DNA of 64,000 nucleotides from Oceaniglobus indicus (GTDB lineage: Bacteria; Pseudomonadota; Alphaproteobacteria; Rhodobacterales; Rhodobacteraceae): the NCBI RefSeq assembly GCF_002751875.1, contig NZ_NMZM01000001.1, positions 124,001 through 188,000 of the forward strand. The letters run 5' to 3'. Shown one piece after another: positions 7,434-16,356 of this stretch. Position numbers and translations under genes: made by a program. Below the pieces are notes generated by a model. It was not told the origin of the DNA. It searched no databases and worked only from the letters and a program-made list of their open reading frames with translations. The number at the start of each line of letters is the position of its first letter. Position 1 is the first letter of the stretch.

Positions 7434-9092
7434 ATGACTGATGAAAACACTCAGGGTCCGGTGCCGTCCTTCCGTCTTCCGCGGGTCGATCCATGGTCGC
7501 TGGGCGCCATCGTGATTGCGGCGCTGGTCCTGTTGCCGCTGATGGCGGTGCTGTGGCTGGCCTTTCATCCGACCGAGAACATCTGGCCGCACCTCGTGGC
7601 CACGACGCTGCCGCGCTATTTCGGCAACACGGTGATCCTGATGTCGGCGGTCGGGGTTCTGGCCGGGGTGACCGGGACGCTGACCGCGTGGCTGGTGGTG
7701 ATGTACCGCTTTCCCGGTGTGCGCTGGCTGGAATGGCTTTTGTTGCTGCCGCTGGCCATCCCGGCCTATGTGGTGGCCTATGCGCTGGTCGATTTCCTGG
7801 ATTACGCGGGGCCGGTGCAAACCGCGTTGCGCGGCGTTTTCGGATGGACGGATTCGCGCGATTACTGGTTTCCGCTGATCCGCTCGCGCGGGGGCGCCAT
7901 CGTGGTGCTGGCCGCCGCGCTTTACCCTTATGTCTACATCCTGGCACGTGCCGGCTTGCGCGAGCAGTCGGGCTGTGTCTATGAGGTGGCGCGCGCCCTG
8001 GGAACCGGCCCGGTCGGTCTGTTCTGGAGGGTCGGCCTGCCCCTGACGCGGCCGGCCGTTGCGGCGGGCATTGCCATCGTGATGATGGAGACGGTGAACG
8101 ATTTCGGCGTTGTCGAGTATTTCGCCGTTCAGACCCTGACGACCGGCATCTTCACCGTCTGGCTCGAGACCGGCAATGCCGGGGGCGCGGCCCAGATCGC
8201 CTGTGTGATCCTGGCGCTGGTGCTGGGGTTGGTTGCGCTAGAGAAATTCTCGCGCCGCCGCGCCCGGTTTCATCAACTGTCGCGCCGTCAGCGCGGGGTC
8301 GAGCGGATCGGCCTGGGCGGCTGGCGGGCCTGGACGGCGACGGCGGTCTGCACCCTGCCGTTCGCCATCGGTTTCGTGCTGCCCGTCTGCGTCATTACCG
8401 CCCATGCCTTGTCCAAGCCCGACCGCTGGTTTGAACAGGGGCTGCTGCGCGCGCTGTGGAACACCGTTGCCACGGGCGGGATCGCCGCGGTGCTGACGGT
8501 TACGCTGGGGTTGTTCCTGGTTTACGGCGTGCGCCTGACCGGGCGGGCGCTGCCACGGCTGATGTTGCCGGTCACGACCATCGGCTATGCCGCGCCGGGT
8601 GCGGTTCTGGGGCTGGGCCTTCTGATCCCGCTGGCGTGGTTCGACAACACCCTGGCCGACGCCTGGACCGCAATCAGCGGCACCGACCCCGGCCTGATCC
8701 TGACCGGATCGGCGACCGCGATCGTGCTGGCCTATGTCGTGCGGTTCTTCGCCATCGCCCAGGGCGCCGCCGATGCGGCCATGGGGCGCGTGTCGCCCAG
8801 CCTGCCGATGGCGGCCCGCGCGCTGGGGCGCACGGCGGGGGGCACGTTGACGGCCATCTATATTCCGCTGATCCGCGGATCGGTCGGCACCGCGCTGCTT
8901 CTGGTGTTTGTCGATTGCGTCAAGGAATTGCCCGCCACGCTGTTGCTGCGCCCGTTCAACTACAACACCCTGGCGACACGGGTGCATGAGCAAGCCTCGC
9001 TCGAGCGGATCGGCGAAGCGGCGCCGGCCGCCTTGCTGGTGATGCTGGTCGGGCTGGCGGCGGTGGCGTTGCTGGCGCGCGCCAACCGCTAG
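7434..9092 (+). CDS. Fe3+-type ABC transporter permease (two fused permease domains)
   Basis: The 552-residue integral membrane protein carries two copies of the binding-protein-dependent permease fold. Each has an EAA-like loop: YEVARALGTGPVGLFWRVGLPLTRPAV in the first half and ARALGRTAGGTLTAIYIPLIRGSV in the second. This arrangement is typical of FbpB/AfuB/SfuB permeases of ferric iron ABC importers. No binding protein or ATPase gene is adjacent, so partners must be encoded elsewhere. I begin at the ATG at 7434; the 33 upstream in-frame codons overlap the promoter of the divergent gene. Confidence 0.88.
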   Translation: MTDENTQGPVPSFRLPRVDPWSLGAIVIAALVLLPLMAVLWLAFHPTENIWPHLVATTLPRYFGNTVILMSAVGVLAGVTGTLTAWLVVMYRFPGVRWLEWLLLLPLAIPAYVVAYALVDFLDYAGPVQTALRGVFGWTDSRDYWFPLIRSRGGAIVVLAAALYPYVYILARAGLREQSGCVYEVARALGTGPVGLFWRVGLPLTRPAVAAGIAIVMMETVNDFGVVEYFAVQTLTTGIFTVWLETGNAGGAAQIACVILALVLGLVALEKFSRRRARFHQLSRRQRGVERIGLGGWRAWTATAVCTLPFAIGFVLPVCVITAHALSKPDRWFEQGLLRALWNTVATGGIAAVLTVTLGLFLVYGVRLTGRALPRLMLPVTTIGYAAPGAVLGLGLLIPLAWFDNTLADAWTAISGTDPGLILTGSATAIVLAYVVRFFAIAQGAADAAMGRVSPSLPMAARALGRTAGGTLTAIYIPLIRGSVGTALLLVFVDCVKELPATLLLRPFNYNTLATRVHEQASLERIGEAAPAALLVMLVGLAAVALLARANR

Positions 9093-9183
9093 GGCCCCCG
9101 GCCCGTTGTGGTGCCCGGCGTGTTGATCTAACTGAAGGGGCGGGCGATCATTTCATCGCCGCCCCAACCCCAAATCGTCGGAT

Positions 9184-9199
9184 CCCCTGGTTCCAGGGG
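9184..9199. promoter_or_regulatory. Palindrome just upstream of the SulP start
   Basis: CCCCTGG-TT-CCAGGGG is a perfect inverted repeat ending 12 bases before the ATG at 9212. It could be an operator or an RNA hairpin next to the ribosome-binding site. The function is inferred only from symmetry and position. Confidence 0.35.
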
Positions 9200-9211
9200 C
9201 GAGGTTCCCCC

Positions 9212-10477
9212 ATGAAGCCCAAGATCATCACCACGCTGAAAACCTATGACGGCCCGCAGTTTACCAGCGATCTTGTCGCCGGTGTGACCGTGGCCATGGT
9301 GGCATTGCCGCTGAGCCTTGCGATCGCCATCGCCTCGGGCGCGGGGCCGGAAAAGGGGCTGGTGACCGCCATCGTCGCGGGGTTCCTGATCTCGCTGCTC
9401 GGGGGCAGCCGGGTGCAGATCGGCGGGCCGACGGGCGCGTTCATCGTCGTCGTCTTCGGGGTGATCGCCGAGCACGGCTATGACGGCTTGGTCCTTGCGA
9501 CCCTCATGGCCGGGCTGATCATGCTGATCGCCGGAGTCCTGCGGGCGGGAAGCCTTGTCGCCTATGTGCCGGAACCGGTGATCAACGGCTTTACCATCGG
9601 CATCGGCGTCATCATCGCCACCAGCCAGTTGAAAGACCTGTTCGGGCTGTCGATCGCCCAGGTGCCCGCCGAATTCGTTGCGAAGATGCAGGCGCTTTTC
9701 GCGGCCCGTGACAGCCTGAATCTGGTCGCCTTGGGCATCGGGCTGGTGACGATGGCGCTGATCGTGGGTCTGCGCCGCCTTGCCCCCCGGTTTCCGGGGC
9801 TGATCGTGGCGGTCGGCGTGACCTCGGCCATCGTTGCGCTGACGGCCCTGCCGGTCGATACGATCTTTTCGCGCTTCGGCGCCTTGCCGAACACCCTGCC
9901 GATGCCCGCGATTCCCGATATCAGCATCGCGCGCATCGTCGAGCTTTTGCCGTCGGCCCTTGTGATCGCGTTCCTGGCCAGCATTGAATCGCTGTTGTCG
10001 GCGATGGTGTCCGACCGGATGATCGGCGGCCAACATCGGCCCAACGCCGAGGTTCTTGCCCAGGGGTTCGCCAATATCGGATCGGCCCTGTTCGGCGGCC
10101 TTCCGGCCACGGGGGCCATCGCGCGCACGGCAACCAACGTGCGCGCCGGGGGCAAGACGCCGGTGGCCGGCATCATCCATGCACTGACGATCCTGCTGGT
10201 GATGCTTCTGGCGGCCCCCCTGGCGGGCTATCTTGCCATGCCGGCCCTTGCCGGGCTGCTGATCCTGACCGCCTGGAACATGAGCGAGCCGCACAAGTGG
10301 CGCGGCTATATGCAGACGCGGATGTCGGACCGCGTTCTGTTGATCCTGACGCTGGTTCTGACGGTCTTTGCCGACCTGACGGTGGCCATCGGCGTCGGCG
10401 TTTCCGTCGGCCTGGCCCTGCGGTTGCGGCGGCGCAATGCCGAGGTCGAGAAAGACTGGACGCCGCCCGATCGCTAG
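9212..10477 (+). CDS. SulP-family anion transporter lacking a STAS domain
   Basis: The 421 residues are mostly hydrophobic, with the SulP landmarks TSDLVAGVTVAMVALPLSLA near the start, GSRVQIGGPTGAFIVVV and PATGAIARTATNVRAGGKTPVAG. SulP proteins move sulfate, bicarbonate or other anions across the inner membrane. Most family members have about 550 residues with a cytoplasmic STAS domain after the last helix. Here the frame stops about 17 residues after the last helix, at a sequence that overlaps the convergent acylase gene by four bases. No frameshifted STAS remnant follows. Transported ion unknown. Confidence 0.85.
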   Translation: MKPKIITTLKTYDGPQFTSDLVAGVTVAMVALPLSLAIAIASGAGPEKGLVTAIVAGFLISLLGGSRVQIGGPTGAFIVVVFGVIAEHGYDGLVLATLMAGLIMLIAGVLRAGSLVAYVPEPVINGFTIGIGVIIATSQLKDLFGLSIAQVPAEFVAKMQALFAARDSLNLVALGIGLVTMALIVGLRRLAPRFPGLIVAVGVTSAIVALTALPVDTIFSRFGALPNTLPMPAIPDISIARIVELLPSALVIAFLASIESLLSAMVSDRMIGGQHRPNAEVLAQGFANIGSALFGGLPATGAIARTATNVRAGGKTPVAGIIHALTILLVMLLAAPLAGYLAMPALAGLLILTAWNMSEPHKWRGYMQTRMSDRVLLILTLVLTVFADLTVAIGVGVSVGLALRLRRRNAEVEKDWTPPDR

Positions 10478-12942
10478 GGTGCGGGCACCAGCGTCGTGAT
10501 CCCGACCGAAGCGCCCCGCGCCAATTCGGGGTCCAGCGTCATCTGGATGTATTCGCCGCGCCGCCACAGCTCGCCCAGGTCGTCATAGTGGCGCGACAGG
10601 GGATGCCCCGACTGCCCGGTCGAGATGATGAAGACGGAACTGTCGGGATCGGCAAAGTCATACACCCCGCGATAGCCCGCGCCGGCCACGTTCTGGAACG
10701 GATCGGGCCCGGTGCCACGGCTCAGCCCGCGGCGCAGGGTGTTGTCGCCGCCGCTGGTCGACTGGCGGATGTTGACGAACCAGTTCACGAACGGCTGATC
10801 TCCCAGGACGGCATGATCCTGTGTCGCCTGGTGGGCGTCGCCCCAGCGCAGGGATTCGAGCGCGGTGCCGTATTTCTCGGATATCCAGATCAGCGCCTCG
10901 TCCAGCGATTGGCGCGCCACGTCGGGGCAGGTTTCGACCGGCGCCGATTGCAGCACGTCGCACCAGACCGCCGCGCCGTCGGTATTGCGGAACACCCGTT
11001 CGATGAACACCGGGTCGATATGGCTGAACTCGCGGCTGAGCGGGCCCAGCTCGTCACGGATCAGGCGGTCCTGCAGGGCGCGCATCCATGCGGCATAGAT
11101 CAGGGGTTCGGGCAGATGTTCGTTCATCTCGCCGTTCCAGTCGGCCAGCAGCTTCAGCGCGCGCTGACGCAACCGTTCGGGCGTGCCCTCGGGGGCCGGA
11201 TCGCCGGTGAACCACAAATCGCTGGCCACCAGCGGCAACAGCGTGCGCGCGGTCGGTGATACGGTGTCCAGTTGCGCCTCGATGAAACTTTCGCGGGTGT
11301 GGACCTCGCGGCTCTGCATCAGGCGGTTCCAGCGCTTGATCCGCTCGGTATCGCCCCAATTGAACGACACATGCAGCGGGAATGGACGATCGACCGTCTT
11401 GTTGTTGGTGTTGCCCAGAATGCCGCCCGCGGGATCGACGAACTCGGGGTTGGCGGTATAGGGCAGGCGCCCCTGCCAGCGGTTTTCAGACAGCCAGCCC
11501 GGTGTCGGCAGGCGCCCCTGCGATTGATGGGCCACGTCGCGCAAGGGCATCGCGCCGATGGTCTTCATCGCGATGCCGTTCTGATCGGCCAGGGTCAGGT
11601 TCTGGGCCGGTGCGATGAACTTCTCGCCCGCGGCCAGCGCCTCGGCCACCGATCCCGCCTGCATCAGATCCATCGCGGCCGAAATCGACGTGTCGTTGGG
11701 CGACAGCGCGGTCCAAGCCAACGACGCCACATGCCCCGGCGGGGTGATGGCCCCCAGATCGTATTGCGAGGCGGGCAGGATCGGGCCGTTGTCCGACCAG
11801 CGCAGGGTCAGCGTGACGGGGTCGGCATCCTTGATGCGCAGGATCGACGTGCGCGTCGTCAGCTTCTTGTAGCCTTCGGGGGTCAGCACCTCTTCGGGAT
11901 TATCGGGGTTCAGCTTCTCGATATAGACATCCTGATCGTCGACATAGGCCGACGTGATGCCCCACCCCATGCGTTGCGACCGGCCCAGCAGGATGGCCGG
12001 CACACCCGGAATGGTGCCGCCGATCACCCCGCCGGTGCGCAATTCCAGCCGCGCCAGATACCAGATCGACGGCGCGCTGAAGGCCAGGTGCGGATCGCTC
12101 GCCAGAAGGGTGCCGCCCGAGGCGGAGCGCGACGGCGCTGCGGCCCAGGCGTTCGAGGCGCCGGCCAGGGCCCTCTCGCGCACTGGCGACAGCGGATCGT
12201 TCAGGGGCGGGGTGACATCGGCGTAACGCGGCAGGTCGGCCCCCGGAAACAGGCCGGCATATTCCGGCAGCGCCGCAATGCCCGATCCCGGCGTGTCGGG
12301 CAGGATATCGCGCACGCGATCGCTTTCCAGCAGAAGCGAGACGCGCGCGCGCAAGACCTCGGATTGCAGGTGCGACGACAGCTGCAGGGCCATCAGCTTG
12401 ACGATGGCAATGCTGTCGGCCGGCTGCCAGGGCGCGATCTCGGGCGAGAACAGGAAGAATTCGGGCGCGCCACGCCCCCGTGCGCCGGTGTTGACCTCGC
12501 GCAGCCAGGCGTTCACCCCGGCCGCATAGGCGCGCAGCGCGATCTTGGTCTCGGGTGTCTGGTTCTCGACCGATTGCACCGCGAGGTTATAGAGATCCAG
12601 GCGGCGCAGCAGATCGTCGATCTTGGCGGTGCGCTGGCCGAACAGTTCCGACAGACGCCCCTGCGCCGTGCGCCGCAACATCGTCATCTGCCACAGGCGG
12701 TCCTGGGCATGGGCGAAGCCGAGGCCGAAAAAGACATCGGCATCGGTCTTGCCGAAGACATGCGGCACGTCTGCGTGATCGCGCACGATCTCGACCGGGG
12801 CCGAGATATCGGGGGTTTCGATCCGCGCATCGTAATCCGGGATCGAGCGGCCCGTGAACCAGTAGATCACGGTCAGCGACCCGATCAGAAGCACGACGAT
12901 CCCGACGAAAAAACGCAGGAGCCAGCGGAAATAGAAGGCCAT
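10474..12942 (-). CDS. Penicillin acylase family protein (Ntn hydrolase)
   Basis: This 822-residue protein has an N-terminal membrane anchor or signal (about residues 8-28) and an alpha-chain region. It then has the maturation site GASNAW, where Ser263 would become the N-terminal nucleophile after autoproteolysis. The downstream SDPHL and later segments match the beta chain. Family members cleave amides such as penicillins or acyl-homoserine lactones in the periplasm; the substrate cannot be told from the sequence. The ATG at 12942 has GAGG upstream. Its end overlaps the SulP gene by four bases, tail to tail. Confidence 0.88.
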   Translation of the reverse strand: MAFYFRWLLRFFVGIVVLLIGSLTVIYWFTGRSIPDYDARIETPDISAPVEIVRDHADVPHVFGKTDADVFFGLGFAHAQDRLWQMTMLRRTAQGRLSELFGQRTAKIDDLLRRLDLYNLAVQSVENQTPETKIALRAYAAGVNAWLREVNTGARGRGAPEFFLFSPEIAPWQPADSIAIVKLMALQLSSHLQSEVLRARVSLLLESDRVRDILPDTPGSGIAALPEYAGLFPGADLPRYADVTPPLNDPLSPVRERALAGASNAWAAAPSRSASGGTLLASDPHLAFSAPSIWYLARLELRTGGVIGGTIPGVPAILLGRSQRMGWGITSAYVDDQDVYIEKLNPDNPEEVLTPEGYKKLTTRTSILRIKDADPVTLTLRWSDNGPILPASQYDLGAITPPGHVASLAWTALSPNDTSISAAMDLMQAGSVAEALAAGEKFIAPAQNLTLADQNGIAMKTIGAMPLRDVAHQSQGRLPTPGWLSENRWQGRLPYTANPEFVDPAGGILGNTNNKTVDRPFPLHVSFNWGDTERIKRWNRLMQSREVHTRESFIEAQLDTVSPTARTLLPLVASDLWFTGDPAPEGTPERLRQRALKLLADWNGEMNEHLPEPLIYAAWMRALQDRLIRDELGPLSREFSHIDPVFIERVFRNTDGAAVWCDVLQSAPVETCPDVARQSLDEALIWISEKYGTALESLRWGDAHQATQDHAVLGDQPFVNWFVNIRQSTSGGDNTLRRGLSRGTGPDPFQNVAGAGYRGVYDFADPDSSVFIISTGQSGHPLSRHYDDLGELWRRGEYIQMTLDPELARGASVGITTLVPAP

Positions 12943-13013
12943 GGAACCTCGGTTGACCGGAGGGGGTATTCGGTTAGACAGGAGTTAAGCTATTTGACAG
13001 AGGGAGGAAAGCG

Positions 13014-13886
13014 GTGGCGAAGCTGGCATTTCTGGGGTTGGGCGTCATGGGCGCCCCGATGGCCGCGCACCTTGCGAAGGCCGGGCACGACGTGACGGTC
13101 TATAACCGGACTACGTCAAAGGCCGAAGCCTGGGCAAAGGCGAACGGCGGCAGTCACGCGGCGACCCCGAAGGCGGCCGCCGAAGGTGCCGAATTCGTGA
13201 TGGCCTGCGTCGGCAACGACGACGACCTGCGCGCGGTCTGCACCGGCGACGAGGGCGCATTCGCGGGGATGGAAAAGGGCGCGACCTTCGTCGATCACAC
13301 GACCGTGTCCGCCGCCGTCACGCGTGAGCTGTATGAGGCCGCCAAGGCCGACGGTATCGCCTTCGTCGATGCGCCGATTTCAGGCGGTCAGGCGGGGGCC
13401 GAGAACGGCCAGTTGTCCATCATGTGCGGCGGCGACCCGGATGCCTATGCACGGGCCGAGCCGGTGATGAACACCTATGCCAAGCTGTGCCGTCGCATCG
13501 GCGATTCGGGCGCCGGCCAGATGACGAAGATGTGCAACCAGATCGCCATCGCGGGATTGGTGCAGGGCCTGTCCGAAGCGCTGCACTTTGCCGAGAAGGC
13601 CGGTCTTGACGGGCGCGCGGTGGTCGAGGTCATCTCGCAGGGCGCCGCCGGATCGTGGCAGATGGCGAACCGGCACGAAACCATGCTGGACGACAAGTTC
13701 GAACATGGCTTTGCCGTCGACTGGATGCGCAAGGACTTGGGCATCTGCCTGACCACCGCCGACGAAAACGGCGCCTCGCTTCCCGTGACGGCACTGGTCG
13801 ACCAGTTCTACAAGGACGTCCAGAAGATGGGCGGTGGGCGCTGGGATACATCGGCCCTGATCCAGCGGCTGCGCGCCATGGGCTGA
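13014..13886 (+). CDS. 3-hydroxyisobutyrate dehydrogenase-family oxidoreductase
   Basis: The 290-residue protein starts with GTG at 13014 behind an AGGGAGGA ribosome-binding site. The Rossmann motif is FLGLGVMGAPMA at the N-terminus. The substrate signature FVDAPISGGQAGAENG and the catalytic region GAGQMTKMCNQ (Lys) follow the beta-hydroxyacid dehydrogenase family. Candidates are 3-hydroxyisobutyrate dehydrogenase (valine catabolism) or tartronate semialdehyde reductase. The nearby enoyl-CoA hydratase gives weak support for amino acid or acyl-CoA catabolism. It is divergent from the acylase gene. Confidence 0.87.
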   Translation: MAKLAFLGLGVMGAPMAAHLAKAGHDVTVYNRTTSKAEAWAKANGGSHAATPKAAAEGAEFVMACVGNDDDLRAVCTGDEGAFAGMEKGATFVDHTTVSAAVTRELYEAAKADGIAFVDAPISGGQAGAENGQLSIMCGGDPDAYARAEPVMNTYAKLCRRIGDSGAGQMTKMCNQIAIAGLVQGLSEALHFAEKAGLDGRAVVEVISQGAAGSWQMANRHETMLDDKFEHGFAVDWMRKDLGICLTTADENGASLPVTALVDQFYKDVQKMGGGRWDTSALIQRLRAMG

Positions 13887-13913
13887 CGTTGCGCCCGCCG
13901 ATCCTTCGGGATT

Positions 13914-13970
13914 GAGTATTTGGAGCAAGAAAAAGCGCGGCGTCGTGGCTTTTTCTTGCCGGAACTACTC
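13914..13970. repeat. Inverted pair of Rhodobacteraceae-type intergenic repeat
   Basis: A 21-base element (GAGTATTTGG...CAAGAAAAA) at 13914-13934 is followed by a near reverse complement (TTTTTCTTGC...ACTACTC) at 13950-13970. Together they can form a long hairpin with a loop of about 15 bases. It lies between convergent genes and carries T-runs on both strands, so it could work as a bidirectional terminator. Related single copies occur elsewhere in the window. Confidence 0.65.
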
Positions 13971-14020
13971 CCGCCGGAGGCTCCTGTGGCATCAGGCGGC
14001 GCAAGTGGGCGACGTCGCGC

Positions 14021-14806
14021 TCACTGGTTCCAGGCCGGGGGCCGCTTGGCCAGAAAGGCGGCGATGCCATCGGCGGTGTCGTCGCGCAGCATGTTCTCGA
14101 CCATTACCGCACCGGTATGCGCATAGGCTGCCGCCAGATCCATGTTCAACTGCTCGTAGAACGCGCGCTTGCCGATCCGCACCGCGGTCCCCAGTTTGGC
14201 GGCGATCCGATCGGCGAGGTCTGCCGTCTCTTGCGCAAGATCCGCCGAGGGCACGGCGCGGTTGATCAGGCCAAGGTCCGCCGCGCGGTCGGCTGTGATG
14301 AAATCGCCGGTGGTCAGCATCTCGAACGCCTGTTTGCGCGGGATGTTGCGCGACAGGGCCACCATGGGGGTCGAGCAGAACAGGCCGATGTTGACCCCAT
14401 TGACGCCGAAACGGGTGTCGTCGGCCGCGATGGCCAGATCGCAACTGGCGACCAGCTGGCATCCGGCGGCGGTGGCGATGCCATGCACCTGCGCGATCAC
14501 CGGTTGGGGCAGGCGGGGGATCGCCTGCATCATTGCCGAACATCGTGCGAAAAGATCCGCAAAGGCCGCGGCCCCGCCGTCGGGCGCGGCGCGGGCCCGG
14601 GTCATTTCTTTCAGGTCGTGCCCGGCGCAGAACGCCTTGCCTGCGCCCGCAATCACCACGACGCGGATCGCCCGATCCGTTTCCAGTGCCGCGAACGCCG
14701 CGGTCAGTTCGGCCAGCATGGCGTCGGACAGCGCATTCAGGTTGGCCGGCGTGTTCATCGTCAGGTGGGCGATCGCCCCCCGGTCCTTGCGTTCGAGTAT
14801 CGCCAT
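14021..14806 (-). CDS. Enoyl-CoA hydratase/isomerase family protein
   Basis: I start at the ATG at 14806, which has AAGGAGAGG upstream, giving 261 residues. Crotonase motifs are intact: AGAGKAFCAGHDLKEM supplies the oxyanion hole, and IATAAGCQLVASCDLAIA and FGVNGVNIGLFCSTPMVAL cover the usual second motif. The catalytic Glu of true hydratases is replaced by Asn in FGVNGVNIGL, so the exact reaction (hydratase, isomerase or other) is open. It is divergent from the thioesterase gene and may share acyl-CoA substrates with it. Confidence 0.87.
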   Translation of the reverse strand: MAILERKDRGAIAHLTMNTPANLNALSDAMLAELTAAFAALETDRAIRVVVIAGAGKAFCAGHDLKEMTRARAAPDGGAAAFADLFARCSAMMQAIPRLPQPVIAQVHGIATAAGCQLVASCDLAIAADDTRFGVNGVNIGLFCSTPMVALSRNIPRKQAFEMLTTGDFITADRAADLGLINRAVPSADLAQETADLADRIAAKLGTAVRIGKRAFYEQLNMDLAAAYAHTGAVMVENMLRDDTADGIAAFLAKRPPAWNQ

Positions 14807-14862
14807 CTTGCCCTCTCCTTCGGTTTCGGCGACCCTAGCGCGATGTCGCCCGAGGAGAAAGC

Positions 14863-15288
14863 ATGACGCTGCAAATGGACACCGCTGCACTGAATGCGTT
14901 TCTGGACCGCGAATTTGCCCAGGTGTCCCGCGATTTCCGGGTTGTTTCGGCCACGGCGGCGCAGTTGAAACTGCGCATGACCGTCAGCGATCAACACCTG
15001 CGCCCCGGCGGAACGGTGTCGGGCCCGACGATGTTCGCGCTGGCCGACGTGGCGGTGTATCTGGCCATCCTCAGCCATATCGGCCCCCGGGCGCTGAGCG
15101 TGACCACCAGCTGTTCCATCGATTTCATGCGCAAGCCCGCCGCTGCAACCCCCCTGATCGCCGAGGCGCGGATCCTCAAGCTGGGGCGGGTCCTGGCCGT
15201 CGGCGATGTGCTGGTCTTTTCCGAAGGACACGACGCACCCGTCGCGCGCGCATCCCTGACCTATTCGATCCCGCCCGCCAAACCTTGA
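14863..15288 (+). CDS. PaaI-type hotdog thioesterase
   Basis: The 141-residue protein shows the hotdog signature LRPGGTVSGPTMFALADVAVYLAI, with Asp in the position typical of the PaaI/YbgC-like group. The later TSCSIDFMRKPA strand also fits. It would hydrolyse an acyl-CoA thioester; the acyl group is unknown. The ATG at 14863 is preceded by GAGGAG. The last 28 bases overlap the end of the convergent ornithine cyclodeaminase gene. Confidence 0.88.
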   Translation: MTLQMDTAALNAFLDREFAQVSRDFRVVSATAAQLKLRMTVSDQHLRPGGTVSGPTMFALADVAVYLAILSHIGPRALSVTTSCSIDFMRKPAAATPLIAEARILKLGRVLAVGDVLVFSEGHDAPVARASLTYSIPPAKP

Positions 15289-16331
15289 CGCGCCCGTTGC
15301 ACCATGCCGAACAGGTCACGCGCGTCGTCGGGATCGGCGATCATGTCCAGCCTCTCGAACAGGCCGGTGTCGTCCAGCCGTGCGCGAACGTAGCGCAGGG
15401 CCGAGAAATCCTCGATCGCGAAGCCGACCGAATCGAAAAGCGTGATCTGGTCGCGTGACGTGCGCCCCGGCGCGCTGCCCGCCATCACCTGCCATAGTTC
15501 GGTGACCGGGTGGTCGGGGTCCAACGCCTGAATCTCGCCCTCCACCCGCGTTTGCGGCGGGTATTCGACGAAGATCCCGGACCGCAGCAGGATATCGCGG
15601 TGCAGTTCCGTCTTGCCCGGACAATCGCCGCCGATGGCGTTGATGTGGACGCCGGCGCCGACCATGTTGTCACCGAGGATCGTGGCATATTGCTTGTCGG
15701 CGGTGCAGGTCGTGATGATGTCGGCGCCTTCGATCGCGGCCTCGGGGCTGTCGCAAGCGGTCAGGGTCAGGCCGCTGTCCGCAAGGTTCGCCATCGCCTT
15801 GTCGGTGGCGGCCCGGTCGATATCGAACAGGCGCACCGCATCGATGCCGCAGATCGCACGGAACGCCAGCGCCTGGAATTCGCATTGCGCGCCATTGCCG
15901 ATCATCGCCATGGTCCGGGCGCCTTTCGGGGCCAGGTGTTTCGCGGCAAGCGCGCTCATCGCCGCCGTCCGCAAGGCCGTGAGGATCGTCATTTCCGACA
16001 ACAACACGGGATAGCCGGTGTCGACCCGGGCCAGCAGGCCGAAGGCGGTGACGGTCTGCAACCCCGTGCGCGTGTTCTTGGGGTGGCCGTTCACATATTT
16101 GAACCCGTAGACATCGCCGTCGGACGTCGGCATCAGCTCGATCACACCGTCGGCGGAATGGGACGCGACGCGCGGCGTCTTGTCGAACGCTTCCCAACGC
16201 AGGAAATCGGCCTCGATCTCGGCGGCGATGCCGCACAGCATCTCGTCGATGCCGATCCGGTGGATCAGGCGCATCATGTTGTGCACAGAAACGAAGGGGA
16301 CATAGGCAAGATCGGACGGTTTCGCGGACAT
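15261..16331 (-). CDS. Ornithine cyclodeaminase
   Basis: The 356-residue protein belongs to the ornithine cyclodeaminase/mu-crystallin family. It has the NAD-binding MAMIGNGAQCEFQALAF, the early VELMPT-like and YVNGHPKN substrate segments, and a GGDCPGKTELH motif typical of the true ornithine enzymes. It converts L-ornithine directly to L-proline and ammonia. The gene follows arginase by 25 bases with its own CGGAG ribosome-binding site, so the pair turns arginine into proline. Confidence 0.92.
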   Translation of the reverse strand: MSAKPSDLAYVPFVSVHNMMRLIHRIGIDEMLCGIAAEIEADFLRWEAFDKTPRVASHSADGVIELMPTSDGDVYGFKYVNGHPKNTRTGLQTVTAFGLLARVDTGYPVLLSEMTILTALRTAAMSALAAKHLAPKGARTMAMIGNGAQCEFQALAFRAICGIDAVRLFDIDRAATDKAMANLADSGLTLTACDSPEAAIEGADIITTCTADKQYATILGDNMVGAGVHINAIGGDCPGKTELHRDILLRSGIFVEYPPQTRVEGEIQALDPDHPVTELWQVMAGSAPGRTSRDQITLFDSVGFAIEDFSALRYVRARLDDTGLFERLDMIADPDDARDLFGMVQRARQGLAGGIE

Positions 16332-16356
16332 GGCGGTTCTCCGGGGTTTGGGCAGG

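Noticed and set aside
9128-10567. A 479-codon minus-strand frame over the SulP gene
   Set aside because: The opposite strand encodes clear membrane helices and SulP motifs; this frame is His/Asp/Gln-rich without domain.
11272-13095. A 607-codon plus-strand frame opposite the acylase gene
   Set aside because: It is antisense to a protein with an intact Ntn-hydrolase maturation site and has the Arg/Gly/Gln-rich composition of a shadow frame.
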